From Branchiostoma floridae (lineage: Eukaryota > Chordata > Leptocardii > Amphioxiformes > Branchiostomatidae), in assembly GCF_000003815.2 (NCBI RefSeq), contig NC_049993.1:16080897-16140896 (forward strand): a stretch of 60,000 nucleotides of DNA, read 5' to 3'. The stretch's first letter is position 1. Every line of letters starts with the position of its first letter. A program made the translations under genes and the position numbers. The notes under the pieces are model-generated. The model was not told where the DNA came from and did no database searches. It saw only the letters and a list, made by a program, of their open reading frames with translations. Below are positions 43,241 through 55,599 of the stretch, one piece after another.

Positions 43241-45633
43241 CATCTCGTTAACAGCAACGCATTAACATTGTCACATCTTGAATAAAACTATTAGCTATTC
43301 TGAAGAAATCTACTTAATTTTGTTTTTCTCCTCTGATATGAGTCACTCTCCGTTGTTCGGTGTGCAGGTGTGCTTCGAGCTCGTTAGTTCTGCCAACACC
43401 GGATAGCATTCATTGAAGAATAACCCGAGCACCTCGATGACTGCGGAAATAGTAGGATTCCACCTAGGCCTACCCTAGCCTGGCGATGATGGGGCGATCA
43501 GCATGCAGGTCACAACAAGCCGTGAAGGGCACCCTTACATCTAAACCGCCCTCAAATAACATGAATTATACAGCAATAACAATAACGTGCTCATACATGT
43601 AGTTATGACCACCATGCATAAATACAGTCATTAGTTTGTTGCAATGGGAGGACGAACTTTATGATATGAATTAGTGATGGATTTCAGCCCCTTGCATTTT
43701 AGCCGATTTGTCTTCATATTTAGTATAGTTCCATCTGTTACTCCGGGATCCTTTTTTCTTTGGCTTATTCTATCTTTTACCTCGCTGTTTCCATCTTACC
43801 GGGCTGTATTGTAGATTTCCTATCGAAGACTTCATAATACCTCGTATCTCCCGTATCAGTAGCTTGTCTGTTCCTCCTTCCAGCATGTACAGAAGATGAG
43901 TGATAAGATTCCATTCCCCTTCCCTCATTACTTTTACCTTCTTAATAATTCATATCCCTCCGCCAAAGGAAGTTATCGTTAGTCATCTACCGCGACTGGA
44001 TGTTCTATTCATGGAGCCCGTGCTGCATCTGCCATCCGGTCCACTACCGGGACTTCGTCCAGAAGTAGGACTTCACTATTCCAGTATCTACCAGTAATGT
44101 ATGTAATCATTTGGTAAAGTGGATGAAAAAGAAGGTGTCATTATCTCAAGAGTCAAAACTTCAAATCGTAAAAAAACATACCCTGAAATACTAACATTTA
44201 TTGTCAAACGCATTTCCAAGAATTTCTACATGGATAGTCTGCAAATAACCCCCTACTCAGATCCAGCGGATTTGTCTTGTGCCCTCAAAGCTGCCAGCTG
44301 GCAATTACTTCTCTGTCTCATGGGGGTGTGCCCTTGATGGAGAAAGTTTCTACCTTAGCCACCAATGAACTTCCCTGATTTCATATACAACTCAACAAAG
44401 AAGGGTTTCAATGGTGTAAAGCAATTTTCATATTATCGTTTTTCAAAATCTAGGATCTAGGCGCAAGTGTTAACTGTTATGCAACGCCCGGGACTACAAC
44501 TTATCACGACTTTCGTCGATCAATGTGCTGGAGGGACGATGATACCGTGGTCCGCAGGTATCGGAAAAACTAGGAATCGATTGACCACAATGTCTTCTTG
44601 CCAATGGACCATGTCAGGTTGTTAGCCATTGTCTTTTCACAGCACGTGAAATACAGATCTTTATACGTTATCTGTATGGAAGCTGACGCAGCTATTCATT
44701 GGGTCATGGAGTTGGTGGATCGAAATAGAAGATTCATACATCACTATAAGACATGGCCCACTTTCGCAAATCCTCGTCTCGTTTCCATTTCTAGTGAATA
44801 AGAAGACGATTAAGAAGTTTGTTGTTTTTTTGATCGCTCGCACAAAAACAGTTTTGTACACAGCAAATATTCGTAAGGTAAAACAAAAACATGCATGGAC
44901 GCACAAAGGGCATTTTGATGTCGTAGGAACAGTGGATTGTCAAAAATGTACCAAAGTTAGTGATCGTACGACGATGTTTGTGACCGAACTCTATAACGTC
45001 ACCATTCGGCCAGCAACGCCACCAAACTTGTTAGAGACAACTTGATGCATGACTCCACTTTCCCAGCCATTTCATTGTTTGCTCATTTTCTTCCGAAGAA
45101 CCAGTCTCCCAGGCACCGTACTAATGGACCTGCGGGGCTCGCTAAAGCTGCACCATTACAGACCCGCGCAGAAAGGATGTCCTCTAACGGTGGCGGTGAT
45201 CAGTAAAAGGATAATCAGATGGTCAGGAAGCTTTGCCTGTCTTCCTGCGGCTGAGATAAACGCCTGCTGGGGATGAGTAGTAAGAAAAGAAGGCCTATAT
45301 CTGGCCGTGGTTATTTCGCGCTCCATTTCTCGGGAAGATGCTCGCAGGTCGATAAGAACGTCCTGCACTGACAGTCGTTACATCAAAGCGCGGGCAGCTC
45401 TCCCTCCAACAGCACCTAACTGTCTCAGGTTTTATGTCGCGATGGCGGAGGGGTTTTATGTACTATTTTCCGGTCTCAACGCTGTGCTTTCGGTTAAATG
45501 GGCCGTTCAGGGCGCGCGATAATGACATCGGGGGTACTTAACCCCAGTGACATATGGGTGGAACTACCATGTACATGAGGCCGCTGGGAAACAAGACATC
45601 GGAACACAACATTGTGACAATCCGTCACTTGTA
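43241..45633. other. No secure gene; possible RT-like peptide
   Basis: The plus frame 44119-44337 contains KRISKNFYMDSLQI, faintly like the YxDD region of BEL/Pao-type reverse transcriptases but with a Ser for the first catalytic Asp. The resemblance is weak. Other frames lack motifs. Confidence 0.25.
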
Positions 45634-45910
45634 CATACTAGTATGTACAAGTATTGTCTTCAGCTTGACTTTGGCTTAGCTTTGTTTTCTTTGGAATCAA
45701 AATTGTCTTCAGTCTGAATTGTCTTACAACCTTTCCTATTGGACATCTGAAATTGTCTTCATTCATAGTTAGAGTATAAAAGACCTGTTTCTTGCAAATC
45801 ACTTCAGTGTCACTGACGAAGGAAAGTGGATTCTTTCCGAAACGTCTGACCGTTTCAAAACCATATCCAGTTGCTTGAGTAACTATTTTTGGCGTATCAT
45901 ACTAGTATGT
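45634..45910 (+). mobile_element. 251-bp retroelement-like insertion with 13-bp target-site duplication and hammerhead-like motif
   Basis: CATACTAGTATGT occurs perfectly at 45634-45646 and 45898-45910 and flanks 45647-45897. The insert has a TATAAAAG box at 45775, a hammerhead-ribozyme-like core at 45809-45850 and the block CCATATCCAGTTGCTTGAGT near its 3' end, also found at 30384. Penelope-like elements are known to carry hammerhead motifs in their terminal repeats, so this is probably a solo or truncated PLE terminal repeat, or a SINE-like relative. Confidence 0.65.
45809..45850 (+). ncRNA. Hammerhead-ribozyme-like motif (minimal stem III, dimeric type)
   Basis: The order matches a type I hammerhead. 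GUCA (45809-45812) pairs with UGAC (45847-45850) as stem I. The core is CUGACGA (45813-45819). Stem II is GGAAAG/CUUUCC (45821-45826 with 45833-45838) around a 6-base loop, with one extra A before it. Next come the GAAA core (45839-45842) and ACGU plus C, placing the GUC cleavage site after 45846. Stem III has no loop, but ACGU is self-complementary, so two molecules could form it together. Activity is untested; the extra A at 45820 is non-canonical. Confidence 0.5.
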
Positions 45911-46868
45911 GATTGTATTTTGTACTGGATAGCGGTAGAATTTTGCTTACAATCTCTTAAATATCAGCCTTGTCTTTGTTTAGATATACATTGTACTTAC
46001 TAAACCACTGGAGCCAACAAACAAGCTTTCCGATGATTTCTTGTTTTTCGCTACCGTTTTAGGTCAATCCAATGCATATAGAATGACGTTTTCATAGTAA
46101 TAATTCCAGAATAGAAATATAAAACAATGACCAATAGTGTCACATAATTACTAGTACATCCACAATAACTTGTATTATAACTATATAAACTCCTTCATAC
46201 GTATGCATAGGAACAAATAACAAAAAGTGCAGTGGGGTTTTCTAGTCTTCTCTTCATTTCTAAGAGGATGCGACCCAGGGCATACAGATGGGCGTTCTAT
46301 GGTAATGATCTCAATATAGAAAGTAGGAAACTGACCCACCAGGTGCCCTGATCGCTCGGATGCTGCTGACGCCCACTGCTGTCCACGGCCGGGTTACTGC
46401 AGACGGAATCCCTGCAGCAGCAGAGGAAATCCCTGCAGCATGAACAAACAGATCCGCCGCTGCAGTCGTCCATCAAAACTGCGGGGTCACGCGGGGTCAC
46501 GCCCAAGTGCGGCTCGGGTCGGTCATCAGCGCCTCTTAATTCCGGGCGTTCTGATCTCGCGGGGTCAGTTCACCCCGTCATCAATACAGCAGCTCACTTT
46601 ACATAACTATACATCTGACCTGTGACATCGGGGGCAACACCCAACACCCGTGGAACAAATCGCTACACGTCTACATCTATCACAATGTAGCAACCTGTGA
46701 CCGCCACTCACCCTTACCGCCCTATTGATTCTGAAACACTCTTATAGATTCATAGAATTTCACAGATCGTATAATCACGTTTGACGAATTCGTGATAGGA
46801 TCAAAGTGCTGTTTTAGTTTTCAACATAGACTACAGTATCCCAACGGTATGTTTTATCCACCCTGGTG
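45911..46868. other. No recognisable gene
   Basis: GC-richer patch at 46330-46600 with a small CGCGGGGTCACG direct duplication (46482-46503). No supported coding exon. Confidence 0.45.
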
Positions 46869-47032
46869 TGAGTGAGTGAGTGAGTGAGTGAGTAAGTAAG
46901 TGAGTGAGTGAGTGAGTGAGTGAGTGAGTGAGTGAGTGAGTGAGTGAGTGAGTGAGTGAGTGAGTGAGTGAGTGAGTGAGTGAGTGAGTGAGTGAGTGAG
47001 TGAACGAGTGAGTGAGTGAGTGAGTGAGTGAG
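46869..47032. repeat. (GAGT)n tetranucleotide microsatellite, ~41 units
   Basis: 164 bp of GAGT with three interruptions (AGTAAGTAAG, GAACGAG). The Ser/Leu/Thr/His frame on the minus strand is its translation. Confidence 0.98.
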
Positions 47033-49195
47033 GAAAGTAAGTCCTTCTCTGGAAATAGTCAGGGCCAGTTCGAGGCCATGACCACAATAGTAAATGCGGC
47101 GTTCTGCTCATCAAGCCTTTATTCCTTCGTTCAGTTAGCATCCATATTTCTTCAATTACCCATCGATCTATTTAACGCAAATGCTTTAGCCTGACGAAAG
47201 CTAATACGGTTCGACGTTTAGATCATTTAAGTTTGTCATTGAAGAAATGCGTCAAACCCATTATCAGACCACTACGTTGCGGGCAAGTATCTGCACAGCT
47301 GTCCTTTAAAGCGACCTCTGTCGATATTTTTCAGAACAGCATGCATGTTGATGTTTTCGATCGCATGTGTGGCCATCGTTGGGCAATGGTCCAGCACATG
47401 TACATGGATATGCTTTTAACATGCGTTATGATTGATTTCGTGAATATGACAAACGTTCCTTTGGCTTTACGAGATTTGGTGTGGGAAGCCTGGTACAGAC
47501 AGATAGGGAAGATAACGTGAATCGATAGAAATGAATGGAGAAAAAGATGGAAAAGTTCTGAACATCGCATTATTGGATCAGCGTCTAGAAAGTTTCTTTC
47601 TCTTGTTGTTATCCACAAATGTGTCCAATGTATGACATCAAATATCCACTGCAAGCTGGCAGAGTCAGGACATTTAAGACGGTTAAAGACCGACTTACAC
47701 GTAGCATACCTCAGTGTGATTTCATCAAAAGCTGTTAACCTATCTTATATGGGAACTTTTCCACGTCGCTGCTTTAATGACTTCGTTGTCTTCACTTTAG
47801 TTACTTCATTGCATCCACGCCTTTTATTTCAAATATTTCATAACCAATCGATAATGGGTCTTCTTATCTTGTCGGTACCAATACTCGTTTAAGAAAAACA
47901 CTGTATTTTAACGAGTAACGAGGAAATGAAGAGCCTAACGGTTTCTGATGGCGAATGTGGGGTAATGATTAATGATGTATTCTAAGTGCTCCCTAACATG
48001 CCTGATATCATTATACATCATGAAACACTCTGAAGATTTCCTTGATTACAACAGATCTAGCGTGACCGGTACTTAATAGTTCTAGTCACCGGCGTCTAGA
48101 CATGCCAATGTTTTAATATCCGAACTTCTAAGAGTACACCCTATACATCAGCTAAGGTTGATTGTCCAATCGGAGTGATAGTCCATTAGACACTAGCTGT
48201 GTCTCCGAAAAGTGGGTAAATTGAAGTACCATTTACGCGAGTGCAGTTTGTCAAAACCGCTTACGGCGCGGAATAGAACAACTCAGAGATTCTGGGCTCA
48301 ATGCGGATTTTTGTACCGCATAGTTTGTCGTCAGTGTTTTACCATAACTCGGTATAAAACGTTCATATTTGAATCCTAGGTACGTATGTACGTATGAAGT
48401 AAAGACTAAGAAAGGCATTTTGAGCAGCTGACTGAGTTATAACAAACGAGACATGAGTCTGGAGTTATACACGTGTAGAGAAATAGCAGCTATGACTTCA
48501 ACAACTGATAGATATGCGGCCTACATTCTATTAGATGACCCACATCCTATACATTGTGCCTATTGTCTCGTCTTATCACATCTCTGCGCACTTCTTTGGC
48601 CGCATGGGGCAGAAGAAGTCATCAACAAGCAGAGAGCCCAACAAAGAGTTGAACATTATGTGTTTGCACAGGTTTTACTGTTATAGAAAGCGTTTTGAGG
48701 ACATTGACGCCTTGCGTGATTTATTACATCACCACGGAGACTCCCTTATCCTTCATGTACATCTTGGAATAGAGAATTACCACTGACCCATGCAAACAAT
48801 CGAACACATGTACGCTCTCCATAAACACAGGGAACATATATCATTGCGCGGGGGGTCGATATGTGTATGTTTTGGCAGACGAGGGAGGCGATCAGACGTT
48901 GATGATTTGCAGTGTCATCAGACTGTTCTACTCGCCAATCAATCACTTTTGAAAGGCTTCAGATGAGCAGCATATCGTTAACCCAGACGAAATATGGCGC
49001 ACTGTTGAAAGAGTTCGGCAATACTAGAAACTGTTGGGATAAAACGAGTTCTGTTCTTTATCAGAGAACTTTATCGCAGGACAGTTGTACACGGTAAAAT
49101 GTTTAGCAACAAGTACAAAATAGAGGTATAGCATAAAGTCCTATCTAACATGATAACAATAATTGCTAACATAATACTTTGGCATAGTGTTACAA
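47033..49195. other. No recognisable gene
   Basis: Frames at 47233-47520, 47331-47654 and 48453-48786 lack motifs and overlap on both strands. Confidence 0.45.
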
Positions 49196-49320
49196 TGAGT
49201 TGAGTTGAGTTTATTAAGATGCCCTGTAGCTCATAAGCTAATCTTCCAGGGCTCATAAAAACACACAGTATATACAAGTAGATAGACAGACACAATAACA
49301 TACACTCATGGATCATACAT
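49196..49320 (-). mobile_element. Retroelement 3' tail with (CTCAA)n terminus, minus orientation
   Basis: On the minus strand, CCTGGAAGATTAGCTTATGA, GCTACAGGGCATCTTAATAA and then ACTCAACTCAACTCA look like the 3' end of a LINE or LINE-dependent SINE. The body is absent. Confidence 0.45.
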
Positions 49321-50094
49321 ACAATGGATCAGAGGTACATATATACATACAATTGAGTGGGCTAATCTTTCGTTTCGGTAATCTTTCTTCTAATAAGAAA
49401 GTAGTTCTAGATATATTTGCCTAATTTTGCATTATCGGAGTTGAGACATCTAAAGATATATACAAATCTGTCTGTAGCATCGAGTCTCTTGAAATTTGAT
49501 GAACTTGGTCATGTTTAAAGACTGCATAAGAATTGAATTGACATGCCCGTCTTAGACTTAGTAGATGTACTGATTTCGCGCAAATTTTTGTCATAATGAT
49601 TTGTTTGAGGATTACGTCTATTTATGGGATTTGTTAAAGATTAACTTTGATTGATATTTACCATTATGTAATGACAAATGAATGACTTGAATGATCAATG
49701 ACAATGCTAGTGACTAAGTGATTATGGATTGGGTTTTCCGAACACTGCTTCACCGTTATAATTGATAGAGATGAGCGATGGTGGTAATATCTGTCAAAAT
49801 TAAATAATTATTTGATTCTTTCTCCATTTGCTATCCCATTAAAAACGAAAGGTCTGTTGTTAATCATAGATGTTCACTGAAAATTCATGAGGGTTTTTGC
49901 GTTAATGAATTTTTGTCTGTTTGTTCATTTGCTCGATTGTATTACATACCCACCAAACCGTATCATTGCATCACTAACACTCACACCGCTGTACTGAAAT
50001 GTCTATACTGAGTAGTACAAACTGCAAATCCGTACGAATTTGTTTGATCCTCTCACACCGGGAACGACCCCTTCTCTTATCTATTATAATAATA
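49321..50094. other. No recognisable feature
   Basis: AT-rich; nothing supported. Confidence 0.5.
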
Positions 50095-50335
50095 ATTGTT
50101 GTGGGTTCTTTAACGTGATCTAGGTGTTAATGCCCTCAAACACGGAACCTCCATTCAACATTTTATCCGAGGGACGTCTCTAATAACCGAGGCAAGGCAC
50201 TCGATTTTACATAAGTAGATCGGTTCTCAGTGTAAAGTGCCTTTCCACAACATCGCGACCCGTCAGGGACTTCGGACTCGGTACCTCAAGGTTCTGGGTC
50301 CACAACCCTAACCACAAGGCAACCGTGTCATCATA
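50095..50335 (-). mobile_element. tRNA-derived SINE, minus orientation (best-preserved copy)
   Basis: On the minus strand: TTGTGGTTAGGGTTGTGGAC (A-box-like), then GGAAAGGCACTTTACACTGA, CGTCCCTCGGATAAAATGTT, GGTTCCGTGTTTGAGGGCAT and ACGTTAAAGAACCCACAA. It shares module order with 33300-33600. Confidence 0.7.
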
Positions 50336-51076
50336 TTAAGTCAAGGTTACATTTTTGTACCTTTTAAGTTCTGGAGTTGAGATATTTGTTCGAACCTTTA
50401 GCTCAAATCGGCCTGCAGGGCACTTTTCATTGAGGTCATGAGGGAAGAGGCAAGGGCCAGGCAAAGTATATAACAGAGATACACTTTACATCAGAAGAGT
50501 GCATGTAACTATCAGAAGACTATCCGATGATAACATTAACATCACCTTCAAAAAAACACCTTCAATCTGAGTGCCCAACTATATTCGGCGAGCGCCGATT
50601 CCGAAATCTTTTGCTATTCCGTCGGAGTAAACCTCGCTTAACTTTTCATCGATTTGTGGAAGGAACGTGCAACATCGACGTTAACCCTGCAGATCCTGGT
50701 TGTTTCTCACCAGTCGGCAGGTTCTTATCTACCAGTCATGTCGTCCCCCAAAGCGATGATTTGATCCATGTGGTGTCACTAGTCACTCGCTTGGATACTG
50801 CATCAAAACACGGCTTTTTGACAGCCTACTATCATTTTATCTGCTGCACGCGCTAATGGAATGTATTTGTAGGTGTATGTGCATTACTGCAGGGAAAGGC
50901 ATTATTCAAAGCGTTTTTGTATAGTTCTATTGCCACTGGCGCTCAAATGGTCGTACATTTTTAGATGTATGTATTCCCAGGAGAAAATCTTTAACTTTAT
51001 TTCTCAAAAAGATTATCTGGGCCTTGTCTTCTGACAAGGCCTAGACTTTGTGGGAATAAATTTCGTTTGATTTGCA
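50336..51076. other. No recognisable gene
   Basis: The frame 50527-50856 (+, 109 residues) has no recognised domain. Confidence 0.45.
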
Positions 51077-51820
51077 ATGATTACCATGACTGATTTCATG
51101 ATCACCGTGACTGATTTCATGATCACCGTGACTGATTTTATGATCACCGTGACTGATTTCATTATCACCGTGACTGATTTCATATCACCATGACCGATTT
51201 TAGGATCACTGTGACTGATTTCATGATCAACGTGACTGATTTCATGATCACCGTGACTGATTTCATTATCACCGTGACTGATTTCATTATCGCCATGACT
51301 GATTTCATTATCACCGTGACTGATTTCATTATCACCGTGACTGATTTCATTATCACTATGACTGATTTCATTATCACCGTGACTGATTCCATTATCACCG
51401 TGACTGATTTCATTATCATCATGACTGATTTCATTATCACCGTGACTGATATCATTGTCACCATGACTGATTTCATTCTCACCCTGACTGATTTCAAGAT
51501 CACCCTGACTGATTTCATAATCACCGTGACTGATTTCATTATCACCATGACTGATTCCATTATCACCGTGACTGATTTATTATCACCAAGACTGATTTAT
51601 TATCACCAAGACTGACTTCATGATCACCAAGACTGATTTCATTATCATCATGACTGATTTCATTATCACCGTGACTGATTTCATTATCACCGTGACTGAT
51701 TTCATTATCACCGTGACTGATTTCATTATCACCATGACTGATTTCAAGATCACCCTGACTGATTTCATTGTCACCGTGACTGATTTCAAGATCACCATGA
51801 CTGATTTCAAGATCACCATT
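51077..51820. repeat. 21-bp minisatellite, ~35 units
   Basis: The unit GTGACTGATTTCATTATCACC repeats head to tail with point variants. One 20-base unit occurs near 51180 and two 18-base units near 51575-51610. As 21 is a multiple of three and the unit has no stop in the frame, both strands stay open (VTDFIIT on plus, MKSVTVI on minus). Confidence 0.98.
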
Positions 51821-52370
51821 GAAAACTGCTAATATTTCCCTGCCGATGTAAAATGTGACAGTGTTGCCATTGGAATTCGTCGGACACTTTGTTTTGCAAC
51901 AAATTCAAGGTCAACAATGAAGCTCGTCTTAGAAATTTATGAATTGGTCATACATGTAAAGGAAAAGGTATTGCTTAAAATGTTATCAAAAAGATTTGCA
52001 ATGATGTATTAGACAATTCAATCACAATCCAATTGATATCAACGGAGATATGAGCGATCAAAGTTGCCCTATCACACTACTTTCTATAAGTTTAAATTGC
52101 CTTGTGCAGATGATAGACAGGGCCCACTCAGATGATTTTGTCATGATCAGACGGCAATCGGTCAAGATTAGGTACTGCTCCCCAGTCGAGCGTACCTGGG
52201 GATTATACCCGTGGGCAGACTCGGTCTGTAAATCCCTGCTGAATAGAAGATATACTTCAGAACCATGCTGCTGGAAATTTCCTGCATTTATACTTTATAT
52301 CAAAGGGTATTGCCTCGGGCGGGTTTTACTTATAGCATATATATGTACCAGCGGTGCGCTTTACTAAGAG
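51821..52370. other. No recognisable gene
   Basis: The frame 52050-52367 (+, 105 residues) has no domain. Confidence 0.45.
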
Positions 52371-52955
52371 AAAGCTCAATACCAGTCATGAGTTATGATT
52401 TAGTCTTTCCATTCCAATATTGCGAGCCTTATTACTGGAATATGATTTTATTGTATGTAAGCCGATAAAAAACAGTTCTAAACCAATGATGGTATGAAGA
52501 ACTTTAACATAATACCATGTTCGTATGAATGCTCATGTACGGTAGTCGACATGGTAGAAACTTGTTCGGAATGGCGTGTTGTTGTATGTTCTTTTTACTA
52601 CATTATGCCAAGTTAATAATGATAAAATGATGTGTACCAGTGTATTAGCTCAGAACTTCAAGAAAGCTTTTGATGAGTAAGAGCAAAGCTCAATACCAGT
52701 CATGAGTTATGAGCAAATTTTATGATCCTGATATTAGCAGCCATGTCCATTTGATGTGATATCTTTGTATGTAAGCCGGTAAAAAAAGCAGTTCTAAACC
52801 AATGATGATATGAAGAACTTTAACATGATGTTCGTATGAATACTCATCTACGGCAGTAGTCAACATGGTACAAACTTTTTGTTCGGAATGGCGTGCTTTT
52901 ACGTCAAGTTGATAATGATGAAATGAGCTCGAGGTATACCAGTGTGTTAGCTGAA
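52371..52955. repeat. Tandem duplication, 314-bp period, 2 copies
   Basis: AAAGCTCAATACCAGTCATG at 52371 and 52685, followed in both by TTGTATGTAAGCCG, AGTTCTAAACCAATGATG, GAAGAACTTTAACAT, GTTCGGAATGGCGTG and ACCAGTGT.TTAGCT. Indels separate the copies. Confidence 0.92.
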
Positions 52956-55599
52956 TAAGGTCAAAGTCCTCAGACAGTTACTCGATGCTGTCGTGAATAG
53001 CAAAACTTTTTCCATGTTGTAAAAGAGCATTAAGTACCGTCCGGTGCCACTTATATTCAATAAATGCCTAATGAAATACACGTGAATGGGTAAGTACCTT
53101 CAAATACGACTCCCATGGCCGCTGTCGGACGACTCCGCTGTGTGTTGTTACTGTAGGCACAGTCTTCGCCGCTACGGAATCAATTCCATTTTCTGGATCA
53201 GCGTATTTACGACTTGACGATGATGGTATAGGATTTCATGAAACCTGATTTTTTATGACCAAAAGCGTGGAAAATATCAGACGATAACCAAACGACTTGT
53301 TATTGCACTGTCAGAAACCTGATGGATGTGCCCGTAAAGGGCAGGATTGTAAAGTCTTAGGGCCCATTCCAGTAACGGATGGCATCAAATTCCCCGCAAA
53401 ATAGCGCTCTATTCCGTTTTGTACGAGTAACGGCGGCGAATCCATCAATGATCGACGTCAGTTTCCGGGGAAAATAACTGTTTATATAATGCTGTAACAC
53501 CCACGGATCCATTACACCCTACCCAAAATCGCATCGCAGGGACTGATTACATGTCATTATTTAACAGTTTAAACACTGTCAAGACCAGACGAATGTGTTT
53601 GTAATGGAAGGTAAGTCTCACTACATGCTAAATATGAAGGGTGCTACACTTAGAATGATCCCTACTCAGGATGTATGCACATTTGTAGAGCTTGGGTGAA
53701 TGAACTTCTCTTCCACTATCACCTCTATTATGAGCTTTGATCACCACGGCCCATATCTGTGGTTCAATGCCCTATAAGCCATAGAAATGTAACCAAAAAG
53801 TCTCTTCAGGTGCCAATATATCCACCTGACCGTGACAATCCACCCGACTAGATCGTATCAAAGTTGCCCTTGGCGTTGTTGGACGACGTGACCCTTTCTG
53901 GCACACAGGGAGCGCCTGTGGACGTGTCTGATACATCGATGAACAGACAAGGTAATTTTCAAAACATCTCGGGGGCAACGTCCGCTCTATCGCGTGCAAC
54001 ACACGATTGATCATAATTATCTGAGAAAGATGGAGCCTGAAATTTTATTGACGTCTTCTCTACCACAGGCAACAGATGACAAACCATGAACCTCCAAGGA
54101 ATACAGAGCCTTGGATTTTATTGACAAGGAATACCACTGGCAGTCTCTGTTTTAATCGAGCACAAAACGTAACATATTGGGGAGGTAGTTATATCTTGGT
54201 ATGGTGATCAATGGGAATACATTGAAGTTATCATGATTGTATAATTATGCTTATCTGAATCATTTTGAATATTATGTGGTTGATTTTGTAACTTGATGTT
54301 CGTCCCATAAAATCTTTTTTGTTGATTGACCGGACCGTGGAATTCTGACCACGTACGTCCCGCCATTAAAATCGAAGTTTTCTTTATGACAACCAATTGC
54401 TTGAAGCATTTGTAATAGCCGGCTTGTGTTCAAAGGACGGAATGGTTATTCGACTACAGCTCTTCGAGTTGATTCGCGACATTTACCGACCCCATAAAAG
54501 CCGAGGAAGGTTTACCAATGCTGGAGTGTAGTTTGATAACAGCACAATTACATCTTTTTCTTTGTACATCAAAGAGAAGGGCGATACAGCCTCGTCTCTC
54601 CCATAATGAGTACGTTTATGGACGTGAATTGCCAGCCATAAATGGTCGGAATGCGTGTCGACTTCCTCTGTAAATTTCTGATGTGGTGCCTCTTTGGCTG
54701 CCTGCAAGAACTATGTGCTTCGTAAACTTCTTCAAAGTACCACTTTTGAATTATGTATGCTGTGCAAGAAGTCATTAGACTTTAGTACATTGTATTTGCT
54801 TCTTTCTAAGCCTTTGGTAAATATTCTTTGATATCAGTACTAGTAATAATGATAGGGTGTACTGCTGTGTGCCTTTGTGGTTGTCCTTTTTTCTGTATTC
54901 TGAATTTCTAACAGAAGTGGAGGACAGAAAGAAAAGGCATCCGTTAAGGCTTGTTCCTTGATTTGCCATCAATAATCTTAATTTGAAATAAATTTTGATT
55001 ACAAACACATCTTCAACAATCACATGTTGCTCTTTTTCCGAGCCAATGGTTTTAACATTATCTATTTGTTATCATGAAAGTACATCTGAGATGGTATATT
55101 ATATCACATCACAGTGATGACAAAAATAAACAGTACTAGTCCTCCAACTCAAGAAATAGTTAACTGAAGAATACTGGGAGATTCGCAAAAGAGTTCCGAT
55201 GAGTATAATCTTTTGAGTTGAAGAACACTTATTTTTTCACACTGAGATAAGCCTCACTTAACTTCACTACTGTCCTTTGGAATGACTACTTCGGTCATTT
55301 CTGGCCGTGCATGGTCCATCTAGCGAGTATTGGGAGAGTGGCAGGTACAAATGGTCCGATGGTTGCATGGATGCATGCGGTTCACGCAACACCAAGCCTG
55401 GAAGCCATCCAATTATAGCTCCATTCTGTTCGTCCGATCACTTCTCTTGCCGAATATTCTGCATACAAGTGCTGAAGCTATCCGCATGTAATGTAACTAG
55501 AGTTCCACGAACACATACCTTTGCCAAATAAACCAGGTTTGTTATGTAGAATGATGTCTGCAGACAAATGCGTTACTCATTTCATTTTCTTTATAATTA
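52956..55599. other. No recognisable gene
   Basis: Frames at 53772-54014, 54483-54775 and 54775-55023 (all minus) lack motifs or splice context. Confidence 0.45.

Noticed and set aside
46854-47141. Ser/Leu/Thr/His repeat protein on the minus strand
   Set aside because: It is the translation of a (GAGT)n microsatellite.
51180-51832. Three long repetitive open frames (128, 141 and 70-78 residues)
   Set aside because: They are translations of a 21-bp minisatellite, open on both strands, with frame-breaking units and no start context.
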